From positions 1 through 16,512 of the forward strand of contig JWZX01002485.1 in NCBI GenBank assembly GCA_001275005.1: DNA of 16,512 nucleotides. Direction: 5' to 3'. The position numbers and the translations under genes were made by a program. This document shows, in pieces, positions 1 through 7,152 of this stretch. The notes beneath the pieces are model-generated. The model worked only from the letters and a program-made list of their open reading frames with translations, was not told the DNA's origin and made no database searches. How positions within the stretch are numbered: position 1 is the first letter of the stretch; every line of letters starts with the position of its first letter. The stretch is from Chrysochromulina tobinii (lineage: Eukaryota > Haptophyta > Prymnesiales > Chrysochromulinaceae).

Positions 1-322
1 GCCGCGAGAAAAGTCGAGTGGGGTCCCGCATTGCGGGAGTTCGAAAATTTTGTCGGATCTCGTTTCACACCGGCGTGCAACACGTCCCGTACGTCCCGAC
101 GGCGCGAGCCGGCGCGCGGCGGGGCCTGAGTTGGTTCACCGCCACACCAACACCGGGAATTGTGCATGGTTGTCACATGGCTGATAATAGCAATGTATGA
201 TAGTGCAATCATAGTACGGTATCTCGCGGTGGGGTCCCGGCTATACGATCCCCGCAAACTGTATCGATGTCAGAGACGTCTACTCGCAACACTCGGTCCG
301 GCACGTTGAAGGGTCAAGGGAG
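1..322. other. non-coding left edge, nothing recognised
   Basis: This stretch lies downstream of the coiled-coil gene on the minus strand. The open frames in it are short and do not look like protein. No RNA gene, repeat or regulatory motif was recognised, and none of the CTGATNNCC decamers seen further right occur here. Confidence 0.4.
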
Positions 323-1021
323 TCAACCCTTGTGGGGAGACGACGGTACACTGTCATCTGACCGCTTGCGCAAGGTCTCGAGCTCCTTCTCCGCACGGAA
401 AAGGGCGAGGCCGAGGTCGGTGACCTTGGCGTTCAAGTACTCGTTCTCCTGTCGAAGCGCCGCGCTCGCATCCTCGGAAGCATCTTCGCGACCTTGGGAA
501 GCCGGCTCACTCGCGCCCCGCTTGCGCAAGGCCTCGAGCTCCTTCTCCGCACGGAAAAGGGCGAGGCCGAGGTCGACGACCTTGGCATTCAAGTACTCGT
601 TCTCCTGTCGTAGCGCCGCGCTCGCATCCTCGGAAGCCACCTCGCGTAAGCGTCGGATGGTAGCGCGCGCATACGCAAGCTCTGTCTCCATCCGAAGTAT
701 GCTCTTCTGCTGACGGTCCCGTTTCTTGTACTCCAGCAGCTGCATACGCAAGCTGGCGATGAGGGCGCTCTGGTCTGGCAAGAGCCGCGTGCCAGCGCGA
801 GCGGCCTCCTGCGCATTTTGATCGTGAGCGCCCGGCGTAACTGGTCGTTGTGGCTGACCCTGGTCGAGCTGCGGCGGCTCTCGATGCTGCGGCGGCCTCA
901 TTTGCGGCGCTCGTTGCTGGGGCGGCTTCGTCGCCCCAGCACGCTGAGGCGCTGGTCGGTGGGTAGGTTTTGCCGCGTAGATCTCCGCCAAGGCCGCGGC
1001 GGTTGCGGCCACAGATGTCAT
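323..1021 (-). CDS. proline/glutamine-rich coiled-coil protein with duplicated segment
   Basis: A single open frame of 232 codons on the minus strand, from ATG at 1021 to TGA at 323-325. No family was recognised. Residues 1-80 are rich in Ala, Pro, Gln and Arg and look disordered. Residues about 83-168 and 181-220 are rich in Glu, Arg, Leu and Lys with heptad-like spacing, so a coiled coil is likely. Residues 129-168 and 181-220 are near-identical copies, each with the core ALRQENEYLNAKV followed by DLGLALFRAEKELE, and a period of 52 residues. The differences between copies are few (V/T and A/T), so the duplication is recent. There is no signal peptide or membrane segment. The preserved frame across the duplication supports a real gene, but a spliced or longer form cannot be excluded. 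Function unknown; a structural or adaptor role would be a guess. Confidence 0.6.
   Translation of the reverse strand: MTSVAATAAALAEIYAAKPTHRPAPQRAGATKPPQQRAPQMRPPQHREPPQLDQGQPQRPVTPGAHDQNAQEAARAGTRLLPDQSALIASLRMQLLEYKKRDRQQKSILRMETELAYARATIRRLREVASEDASAALRQENEYLNAKVVDLGLALFRAEKELEALRKRGASEPASQGREDASEDASAALRQENEYLNAKVTDLGLALFRAEKELETLRKRSDDSVPSSPHKG
363..638. repeat. 120-base direct duplication inside the coiled-coil gene
   Basis: The segment at 363-482 is repeated at 519-638 with few substitutions, at a distance of 156 bases, an exact multiple of three. The copies encode residues 181-220 and 129-168 of the minus-strand protein. The spacer encodes Gly/Ser/Glu-rich residues about 169-180. Confidence 0.85.
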
Positions 1022-2086
1022 TGTAAAGACAGGAAAAGAAGTGGCGGTTACATGTCCGCCAAAAAATTTCTATATCCACGCACATCCATCACCTCACAGA
1101 TGCTTCTTGACTGTGCCTGAGAGCCGGAGTTTCCGGTACCGCAGAGGCTCCGAACCCACCGAAGGCGGCTCCTAGAAAAGGCAGCCCCTGACCACGAGCC
1201 ACGAGCCAGGCTTGGCGGCTTGGCCCCATCGCATGCTTGGCCTTCGCTAGCACGCAACGGACCCTAATCGTCCGTCCCCGCTCCTCGCTCTGAGAGGCGA
1301 TCGAGTCGTCCTGAGGGATGGCGGGGTGGTGAGGGTGGTGAGGGTGGTGAGCAGACGACGCCGTGTGGCAACGCACGGGCATGCAAGGCGGGTGCAAACT
1401 GGACGAAACTCGTCGGCGCGCGCGCCGGCACGGGAATACTCCGGCGCGGCTTCCTATGAGGACGACTTGCTCTGCGCGATCGCTTGGATAGGGAAGTGGC
1501 CATGGAGGCCCAACCCCGTGGCTGTAGCGTCGCGGTGGTGGCAGTGGCGAGTGGGTGTGCCAAGGGAAAGGGATTGTGTGCCGCACCTGTGAGCCCGAAG
1601 GAGAAGAGATCTTCGGTCAGCGTCGCCAATCCTTCGATCGATGCCGCGTGACTGTTCGGAAGCAGCTGCTGCACGTCTCCTCTGCCTGCACAAAGTCAAT
1701 ATTGCCCACACAGAGCAACAGCGACTGCTGCAGGTGCAGATAGGCTGTGAAGATGAAGAGAACTCTCACGAGAGCTCGAGCGCCATCATGCTCGAGATCT
1801 GCTCGGACAAGCTCAGGATGCGCACGAGGTACAGGTCTCCCGCGTGAACAACGTGCAGCGCCGCCCGCGTCGCGTCGACGAGGCCTCTTGCAGATTGTTC
1901 AACACAACGCGCCAGACGCCCGCAACAACGCGATTTCCGAAGGCGGTGAGCGCACACGTTTGCAGCGCGGTGTGGTGGGCTACGGGAGTGGCACATGTCT
2001 GAGTTTGCGCAAGGCTAAAAGTAAAGGACACCGATTCCATCGGGAAGGCGGCTCGAGAAACATTCTGTCTCTCTACACGGCGATCT
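1022..2086. other. intergenic region of about 1.06 kb between two minus-strand genes
   Basis: It lies between the 3' end of RPL3 (stop at 2087) and the start of the coiled-coil gene (1021), so it should hold the RPL3 3' UTR and the coiled-coil promoter. Several open frames on both strands look compositional (Arg/Ser/Pro-rich). The most protein-like piece is a minus-strand stretch ending at 1766, with residues such as LVDATRAALHVVHAGDLYLV, which might be a stray 3' exon; the evidence is weak and it is not called as a gene. A short run of the 9-mer GGTGGTGAG lies near 1325-1350. Confidence 0.4.
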
Positions 2087-3262
2087 TTAGGCGATCTTCT
2101 TCTTGCGCATGCCCATGAATTTGTTCTTCTCGTCGACGGTCTGGAAGCGGCCGTGACCAAACTTGGACGAGGTGTCGATGAACTTGAGAGTGATCTCCTC
2201 TGTGGCGTTGCGCTGCGTCTGCTCGAAGAGGGGCTTGCGCAGCGTGATGACGCGCTTCTTCGGGCCGACGATGCAGCCCTTGACAATGATGTAGTCCTCG
2301 TTGATGAGGCCATAGTGCGGCCAGCCGCCGACCGGGTTGATGTCCTTCTCGGTCAGGTCGAACTCGGTCGTCGCGTTGTTCACGGCACCGCCCGCGATGC
2401 CCTTGCCGATCTTGTAGATCTTCTTGTTCATCTCGGTACGGTGGTGGCAGCCGTTCTGGCCCGCGCGCGGCACGGACCACTGCACCTTGGCCGGGTGCCA
2501 GGCGCCAATGACACCGACCTTACGCAGGCCACGGTGCGTCTTGCGCGGCAGCCGGTTGACGCCCCAGCGGGTGATAACGCCCTCGAAGCCGCGGCCCTTG
2601 GTCACGCCGATGACGTCGGTCATCTCGTTCTGCGCAAAGACGGCATCGATGGGCACATTCTTCTCGAAGAGACCGACACCGAAGTCCACCTTGGCGGCAA
2701 TGTTGCCACCGTTGACCTGGATCTCCATCATGTGCGACTTCTTTTGGCCAACCTTGATCTTGCGGACCTGCGTGTGCGCGATCACGCGCACGACCTGGCA
2801 GTACTGCTTGATGCGCTCGAGCTCGGCATTGATCTCCTTCTGGCCCTCGGCGTACTTCTTGACGTAGCGGGTGAAGGCCTTCTTCTTCGACTTGTACCAG
2901 TTCTTGTAGAAGCGACGCTTCGCCTCGTCGTTGAGGTGCTCCGCCCACACCGTCGTGAGCGCGCGCAGGCCCTGCGGCGTCTCGACGTAGCCAACCATGC
3001 CGATGACAATCATCGGGGGCGCCTCAAGCACGGTGACCGCCTCGACCACCTCCTTGCTGTGGCCCTTCGAGCCAATCTTGTTCATGTCGCGAAGGATGTG
3101 AGTCATGCCCGCCTTGTATGCGAGGAACGCAGTCAGGTGCGGAGCCTTCGTCTGGTCATCCTTGGGGAAGGACTTGCACTTGCCACGGAAGCGGCGTGCG
3201 CGCTTGCGGGGTAGGAAGCCAAGGGAGCCGTGGCGAGGCCTCTCGAACTTGCGGTGCGACAT
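2087..3262 (-). CDS. RPL3: 60S ribosomal protein L3 (uL3)
   Basis: A complete 391-residue protein, close to the usual length of eukaryotic cytosolic uL3. It is a core protein of the large ribosomal subunit whose extension reaches toward the peptidyl-transferase centre. The start at 3262 gives the family N-terminus [16 protein letters not shown]. Family hallmarks follow: SFPKDD (31-36), [14 protein letters not shown] (42-55), [10 protein letters not shown] (91-100), [12 protein letters not shown] (218-229), [11 protein letters not shown] (239-249), GAWHPA (253-258) and the C-terminal KFGHGRFQT. His243 and Trp255 sit at the same numbers as the methylated histidine and the tryptophan-finger residue of yeast Rpl3. 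The frame stays open 30 codons upstream to 3352, but those residues are not family-like. A CAG preceded by a pyrimidine-rich tract lies two bases before the ATG, suggesting a 5' UTR intron. The coding part has no intron, unlike the genes to the right. Divergent from the PLAC8-type gene. Confidence 0.98.
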   Translation of the reverse strand: MSHRKFERPRHGSLGFLPRKRARRFRGKCKSFPKDDQTKAPHLTAFLAYKAGMTHILRDMNKIGSKGHSKEVVEAVTVLEAPPMIVIGMVGYVETPQGLRALTTVWAEHLNDEAKRRFYKNWYKSKKKAFTRYVKKYAEGQKEINAELERIKQYCQVVRVIAHTQVRKIKVGQKKSHMMEIQVNGGNIAAKVDFGVGLFEKNVPIDAVFAQNEMTDVIGVTKGRGFEGVITRWGVNRLPRKTHRGLRKVGVIGAWHPAKVQWSVPRAGQNGCHHRTEMNKKIYKIGKGIAGGAVNNATTEFDLTEKDINPVGGWPHYGLINEDYIIVKGCIVGPKKRVITLRKPLFEQTQRNATEEITLKFIDTSSKFGHGRFQTVDEKNKFMGMRKKKIA

Positions 3263-3701
3263 TCCTGCGAAATGAGCAAAAGGCAGCAGCATGTCAGCAC
3301 CGACGAGCGCTGCAGCAGTGGGAAGCCGGCATCTTCGTAGCATGTGCCACACACAATCGCCACGGGTGCCACTGCACGTGCGCAGCCGCGCTCAATCCGC
3401 ATCCACGGGTGTGCTCAGGCACGCCACGGCGGCAGGCGCGCAGCAGAGGGAGAGGCGACGTGCGAACCACGAGGCGAGTTGCAGAAAGGGCAGAATATGT
3501 GAAAGCGCTGTGAAACTATTGCTGATGACAACGATCATCAACGCGCCGTGTGCTCACCAAAACCCGCACGTCGCACCCGGCACGAAAAGGATGAACATTG
3601 AAGGCCCCCAGGCAAGGGCGTGTGATCGTGTGGATGCCGGCAAAAGCGTCCTATTGAGCGCTCGGAAACTTGGTCAACGCGTGCACTTTTCGAGACTCGC
3701 C
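3263..3701. promoter_or_regulatory. divergent promoter region of RPL3 (-) and PLAC8-type gene (+), with likely RPL3 5' UTR intron
   Basis: 439 bases separate the two divergent start codons. On the minus strand the bases just before the RPL3 ATG read as a pyrimidine-rich stretch ending TTTCGCAG followed by GA and ATG, a good 3' splice site in the 5' UTR. A possible donor (TTGGTGAGCA on the minus strand) lies at 3551-3560, giving an intron of about 290 bases. Donor choice is inference. No TATA element was identified. Confidence 0.4.
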
Positions 3702-4451
3702 ATGACGCCACTCGAGCGTTCGCGCTTTTCTGCTGAGAGAGCCAATGAGGACCAACCTATGCGAATGCAGGGCTCAGCTGAGCAATCGGCCGCCGCCACA
3801 AGGGACAGCATCCAATCGCACCACGGCTGGACCACCGGCATCGGCGACTGCTGTGGGGATTTCAAGACGTGCTGCGCCGTGATGGTCTGCGAGGCGACGG
3901 TGATGGGGCAGCTTGTGGAGCGGATTTACAGGCGAAAGTACTCGTGCGTCATCATCACCGCATTGCTCTGGGTGGGCGCCATCGGGAACCTCATCTCATT
4001 CTGGTACATCCCACCCTGCGAGCATGTCTACGATGGGAACAAGGACGGGATCTTGACAGCAGAAGAGCTCCTCGAAGACCTGGACTCAAACGGCGATGGG
4101 GTCATCACAGGCAGCGAGACGCAGTCGAAGGCCCAGCCCTACTACGACTGCATTGATGCGTATTACTCCTCCGGGGCCTTCATCCTCGCGAGCACATTTG
4201 GCTCACTTTTTGTTGTCGCCATGTGGTTGCTCACGTGCATCGTGCGCATGAAAGTGCGCGTTCGGGACAGCATCCCAGCGACCGTGTGCTCGGGTTGCGA
4301 CGACTGCCTGTGCGCTCTCTTCTGTCCCATGTGCGTCCAGTGCCAGCTCATGCGCCATGAAGGCCTGAGTAGCGACAACTACAAGCTAGTCTCTCCAGAT
4401 GGTACGCGACCATTTGGCAGCGGGCCTTACGACGAGGAGAGTATGCTTTGA
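3702..4451 (+). CDS. PLAC8-type cysteine-rich two-pass membrane protein with EF-hand pair
   Basis: A 249-residue protein. The ATG at 3702 has G at -3; the frame is open further upstream, but that part looks like leader sequence. A PLAC8-like N-terminal motif lies at 43-76 (GWTTGIGDCCGDFKTCC, then CEATVMGQLVERI), followed by membrane segment 1 (about 82-103). Two EF-hand loops come next: 111-122 (DGNKDGILTAEE) and 128-139 (DSNGDGVITGSE). Both carry acidic or Asn residues at positions 1, 3 and 5, Gly at 6 and Glu at 12. Membrane segment 2 is about 159-181. The C-terminal Cys cluster is at 196-214 (CSGCDDCLCALFCPMCVQC) with the PLAC8-style ending QLMRHEGL. Known PLAC8 proteins include plant cell-number and cadmium-resistance proteins, and plant MCA calcium channels combine EF-hand and PLAC8 regions. 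A calcium-responsive membrane role is inference. With both Cys clusters on one side of the membrane, the EF-hand loops lie on the other (lumen or outside). The two loops are joined by only 5 residues, tighter than a classical pair. Confidence 0.85.
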   Translation: MTPLERSRFSAERANEDQPMRMQGSAEQSAAATRDSIQSHHGWTTGIGDCCGDFKTCCAVMVCEATVMGQLVERIYRRKYSCVIITALLWVGAIGNLISFWYIPPCEHVYDGNKDGILTAEELLEDLDSNGDGVITGSETQSKAQPYYDCIDAYYSSGAFILASTFGSLFVVAMWLLTCIVRMKVRVRDSIPATVCSGCDDCLCALFCPMCVQCQLMRHEGLSSDNYKLVSPDGTRPFGSGPYDEESML

Positions 4452-4846
4452 GACCCTAATTTGGCAGACACGGCGAGCGCTGTGAACCATCATTCTGTCG
4501 ATGTGATCCCAAGGCCAAGAGCGGCACGCGCGCGGCCGGGTTCCCGGGGGGGGCGCGCATGTTTGGTTTTAGGATGGGTAGTACACATATGTAGCGGGTC
4601 GAGGCTCGACCTCGAGCCTCACAGGCCCACAGATAGCGGGAGCGCGGCGCGAGCGAAGGAGAAGTTAACGACAATTCACAATGATCAGCATTTTTTTGAT
4701 GTCAAATTGGTGGCATAAAAGCAGGCTCGCGGTGACGTCACGCACACCCGTCCCTCGCAGTGTTCCACGCAGGTGTCACCTGGGCGCAACCCCGCACGAA
4801 CCGGCCAACCGCTTCTCAGGTCGATATCCGATCGAATCCATCTGAC
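4452..4846. other. convergent intergenic region with a short palindrome
   Basis: It lies between the 3' ends of the PLAC8-type gene (+) and the desaturase gene (-), so both transcripts should end here. Apart from the inverted repeat at 4601-4620 and a G run near 4546-4553, nothing was recognised. Confidence 0.5.
4601..4620. repeat. perfect 9-bp inverted repeat with 2-base loop
   Basis: GAGGCTCGA (4601-4609) and TCGAGCCTC (4612-4620) are exact reverse complements separated by CC. It lies about 150 bases after the PLAC8-type stop and 227 bases after the desaturase stop. It could fold in either transcript's 3' end; no run of T follows and no terminator role is established. Confidence 0.7.
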
Positions 4847-6480
4847 TCACGCCCGTACTGTCTCCACCGGCTCGTCCGTCGGCTCCTGTGGACGGCACTC
4901 CTGATTTGGAAGTCCAGGCCACAGACGCATGCTGCTCGCGCCCACCATGACGCTCACCGTCTTGCGCGTGCGCTCCCAGACGGACTCCTGTGTGTAGGGC
5001 ACGCCGTGGCGGGCGCAGATCTCGCGGAGCAGCGGCGCCCCCCGCTGATACGATCGCATCGAGAGCGTCGGCCAGCAATGGTGCTCGGTTTGGTAGTTGA
5101 GGAAGCCATGCGCAAAGTCGTTGGCGTCGCCCCCGGTGCGGTAGTTGGCGGACGAGAGCACCTGACGCAAATAGAACTCCATCAGAGGCAATCAGAGGCA
5201 ATCAGACCTCATCAACGAGAGCACCTGACGCAAATAGAACTCCGCCGAGTTGGGCGCGCACTCGCTCTCGAACCGGTACCTGATGAGGTGCGCAATCAGA
5301 TGCACTCAGACGCACTCAGACGCACTCAGACGCACTCAGTGATCCTCACGGCGGGGTCCGCTCTCCAGGACGGTACAGGTCGTTGCCGCAGTGGTTCGTG
5401 ACGATGGTCACGAATGCATGCAGATTCGTCAACACGTCGGCCAGCGCGAGGTGCAGCAGCGCACGGCCAAAGCACTGGCGACCAAGCGGCCCCGGCAGGA
5501 GCAGCAGCGGTGCAGGCAGCAGCACAAACTTGAGCAGCAGCACCGGCAGCGAGACACGCCGCAGGTATTCGGCACGTGTGAATAGCCCGCAAACATGCCG
5601 GTCGAACTTGAACAGCAGCTTCGTCAACGTGAGCGCCGCGAACGGATCGACACCAGCCGGCAGTGGCTTGCGAGCCTTGGCGTACTCGGCGACCTTGAGC
5701 TGCTTGTACGTGTTGGGCGCGTAGTAGACCCATCTGATGAGGGACGCCATCGGACGCGATCAGAGGCGAGCAGAGAGCAATCAGAGGCGATCCGACCCCA
5801 ATCAGGCACAAGTCAGGCACCCACTTCCAGATGCCCGCCATTAGAGCGACGTATGCGACCTTGAGGCCGCGCGGTAGGGGCGCGACGCGCAGAAAGTCGA
5901 GGTTGCGCTCCACCAGGTCCGGGTCGCCCGCCTCGCCCAGCTTGTAGTGATGTAACACGTTGTGCTCCAGATTCCATGCTTCCGGCAGCATCCAATCGAG
6001 CCAGTCGCGCCCGCGGTTGAGAACGCCGCCGAGCGCGAAGCGCGAGCCGTGGAAACGGTCCTGGCCGGGCTGGGCGTCGTGCCGGTCGTAGCCGCCATGG
6101 CACGTGTGGTGCGCCACCATCGTCCAGCTCGCGTATGTCCAAGTTGAGAGGGCCACGACCGTGAGCGGGTTCAGAGGCAAGCCCATCGTCGCGACACCGA
6201 CGGCGCCGCACACGCGCGTCCAACGGCGGATCTTGCGAAAGTGCTCCAAGTCTGCCGCACCCTCCTCGTCGCGAAGGCGCCGGCCGAGCGCGCGCACTTC
6301 CGCGCCGAAGGCTGGCAAGTCCAGCCGCTGGATCCACTCTTCATCCTCAGCGTATCGAGACTTCTGCACGAGCGAGGCGGTCGACATGCGAACCACGGCA
6401 CGGTCGTGCCACAGGGCGGATCGACCAAGCGCAGGTGCCGCGAGCGCCATGGAAGCGGAGGCGATCGTCGCGAGAAGCAT
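4847..6480 (-). CDS. membrane fatty-acid desaturase, front-end-like (4 exons)
   Basis: Predicted exons on the minus strand are 5825-6480, 5377-5733, 5225-5279 and 4847-5161; phases agree and give 460 residues. Enzymes of this family insert a cis double bond into acyl chains with a di-iron centre held by three His boxes. Box 1 is H124-H128 (HHTCH), box 2 H173 to H178 (HNVLHH) and box 3 Q380-H384 (QTEHH). The Gln replacing His in box 3 is typical of front-end (delta-5/6/8-type) and related desaturases. No cytochrome b5 domain is visible. The first residues (MLLATIASASMALAAPALG) form a hydrophobic leader that could be a signal or plastid pre-sequence. Further membrane segments lie around 90-125, 205-225 and 265-345. 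The junctions restore family-like text: GIWK/WVYYAP, NDL/YRFESEC and FYLRQ/VLSSANY. Substrate and regiospecificity cannot be read from the sequence. The minus-strand frame remains open past exon 1, but that text is intron. Confidence 0.9.
5152..5243 (-). repeat. 63-base desaturase intron 3 with 29-base direct repeats
   Basis: Intron 5162-5224 (minus strand). An identical 29-base segment occupies 5152-5180 and 5215-5243, each copy spanning a CAG/GTGCTCTCGT boundary. The sequence between copies starts TGATGAGG and carries CTGATTGCCT units. The length is a multiple of 3 but reading through meets TGA, so removal is required. It resembles a duplicated exon stretch containing AGGT turned into an intron. 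Confidence 0.85.
5280..5376 (-). other. desaturase intron 2 (97 bases)
   Basis: It begins GTACCG and the next exon also begins GTACCG. It ends CACCTCATCAG. The interior carries three to four units of CTGAGTGCGT and then CTGATTGCG on the minus strand. Phase is confirmed by the joined text DLYRFESEC. Confidence 0.85.
5734..5824 (-). other. desaturase intron 1 (91 bases)
   Basis: It starts GTGGGTGCCTGAC and ends CCCTCATCAG. The word TGGGT occurs at both the intron start and the next exon start. The interior has CTGATTGC and CTGATCGC units. Splicing gives GIWKWVYYAPNTYK, which is family-like. Confidence 0.85.
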
Positions 6481-6757
6481 GTGGATCTCCCTTTTCCGAG
6501 AAATTCCTCAGAATCTCTGTGAAATGTGGTGCGCTGTTTTTCTGCGTGAAATGCAAGGCACCCCAGTGAACAACCCTTCCACTTGTGTGGCATCCACATG
6601 CCTAAATTGACGCCCTCCAGGGCCTCTAGACACAGTGCGAGTACACCGGTTCGAGACTCGCGCGGGACTCTCCGCCCCGCGGCAACAGCAGGGCACACAC
6701 ACGACACAGGGGAGCCATGGGGCGCGCCGCACTGTGACTGCCCAACCCCATGTGCAC

Positions 6758-6847
6758 CCACCCGACCCATCGACCGTCGATGAGGGAGGCAATCAGACGA
6801 TTGCAATCACTGATGACGTCTGATTGCCACCCGACCCATCGACCGTC
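6758..6847. mobile_element. intergenic intron-like element flanked by 21-base direct repeats
   Basis: The same 21 bases occur at 6758-6778 and 6827-6847. Between them lie 48 bases made of the same words as the introns (GATGAGGGAGGCAATCAG, CTGATGACG, CTGATTG). GGCAATCAGACG (6788-6799) and CGTCTGATTGCC (6817-6828) are a perfect 12-base inverted repeat. The arrangement is that of a short non-autonomous insertion with a target duplication, outside any gene. Confidence 0.6.
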
Positions 6848-6941
6848 ATCCGGGTGTCATCCCGGATCGATGGGTCGGTGTCATCCCCCGGTGTCATCCC
6901 CCGGTGTCATCCCCCGGTGTCATCCGGGTGTCATCCCGGAT
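6848..6941. repeat. 13-base tandem array bracketed by two identical hairpins
   Basis: GGTGTCATCCCCC repeats at 6877, 6890 and 6903 with a partial fourth at 6916. On each side is ATCCGGG-TGTCAT-CCCGGAT, a 7-bp stem with a 6-base loop, at 6848-6867 and 6922-6941. It lies about 370-460 bases upstream of the desaturase start. Confidence 0.8.
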
Positions 6942-7152
6942 CCACGCACCGACGGACTGTCCGCGCGCATCGCACTGCCAGTCCACTGTCCGGCTGACAA
7001 GCGCTCCGACTTGAACCTCGCTCCACACAAACCAATCACACAGCCCATCGTACTAGTCCAAAAGGCCCCCTCCCTCATGCCCCATCCATACATGCCCCCC
7101 CCCCCCTATCCCCCTTTTGCCCCCTCCCCTCATACCCACCGCATACCCGCCC

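Larger units (their letters stand above)
6481..7152. promoter_or_regulatory. intergenic region upstream of the desaturase, repeat-rich
   Basis: It separates the desaturase start (6480) from the end of the EF-hand gene (7153), both on the minus strand. It holds an insertion-like unit (6758-6847), a 13-base tandem array flanked by two identical hairpins (6848-6941), and a C-rich stretch around 7050-7145 including a run of C near 7096. The promoter itself was not recognised. Confidence 0.5.

Noticed and set aside
1089-1850. Several overlapping open frames on both strands.
   Set aside because: Compositional Arg/Pro/Ser-rich text, no recognisable domains, and no consistent exon structure.
2153-3214. 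Long open frame on the plus strand opposite RPL3 (353 codons).
   Set aside because: It is the antisense shadow of a strongly conserved GC-rich gene; its Leu/Asp/Val-rich text follows from RPL3 codon use.
3263-3352. N-terminal extension of RPL3 by 30 residues.
   Set aside because: Family members begin MSHRKF; the upstream text ends in a pyrimidine tract plus CAG typical of a 3' splice site.
4760-5401. Plus-strand open frame of 213 codons.
   Set aside because: It is antisense to desaturase exons and introns, and includes translated repeat.
5326-5824. Continuation of the desaturase exon 1 frame to 5326.
   Set aside because: After GIWK the text (SPLIALCSPLIASDG) is translated intron repeat; the real continuation with family motifs is in another frame starting at 5733.
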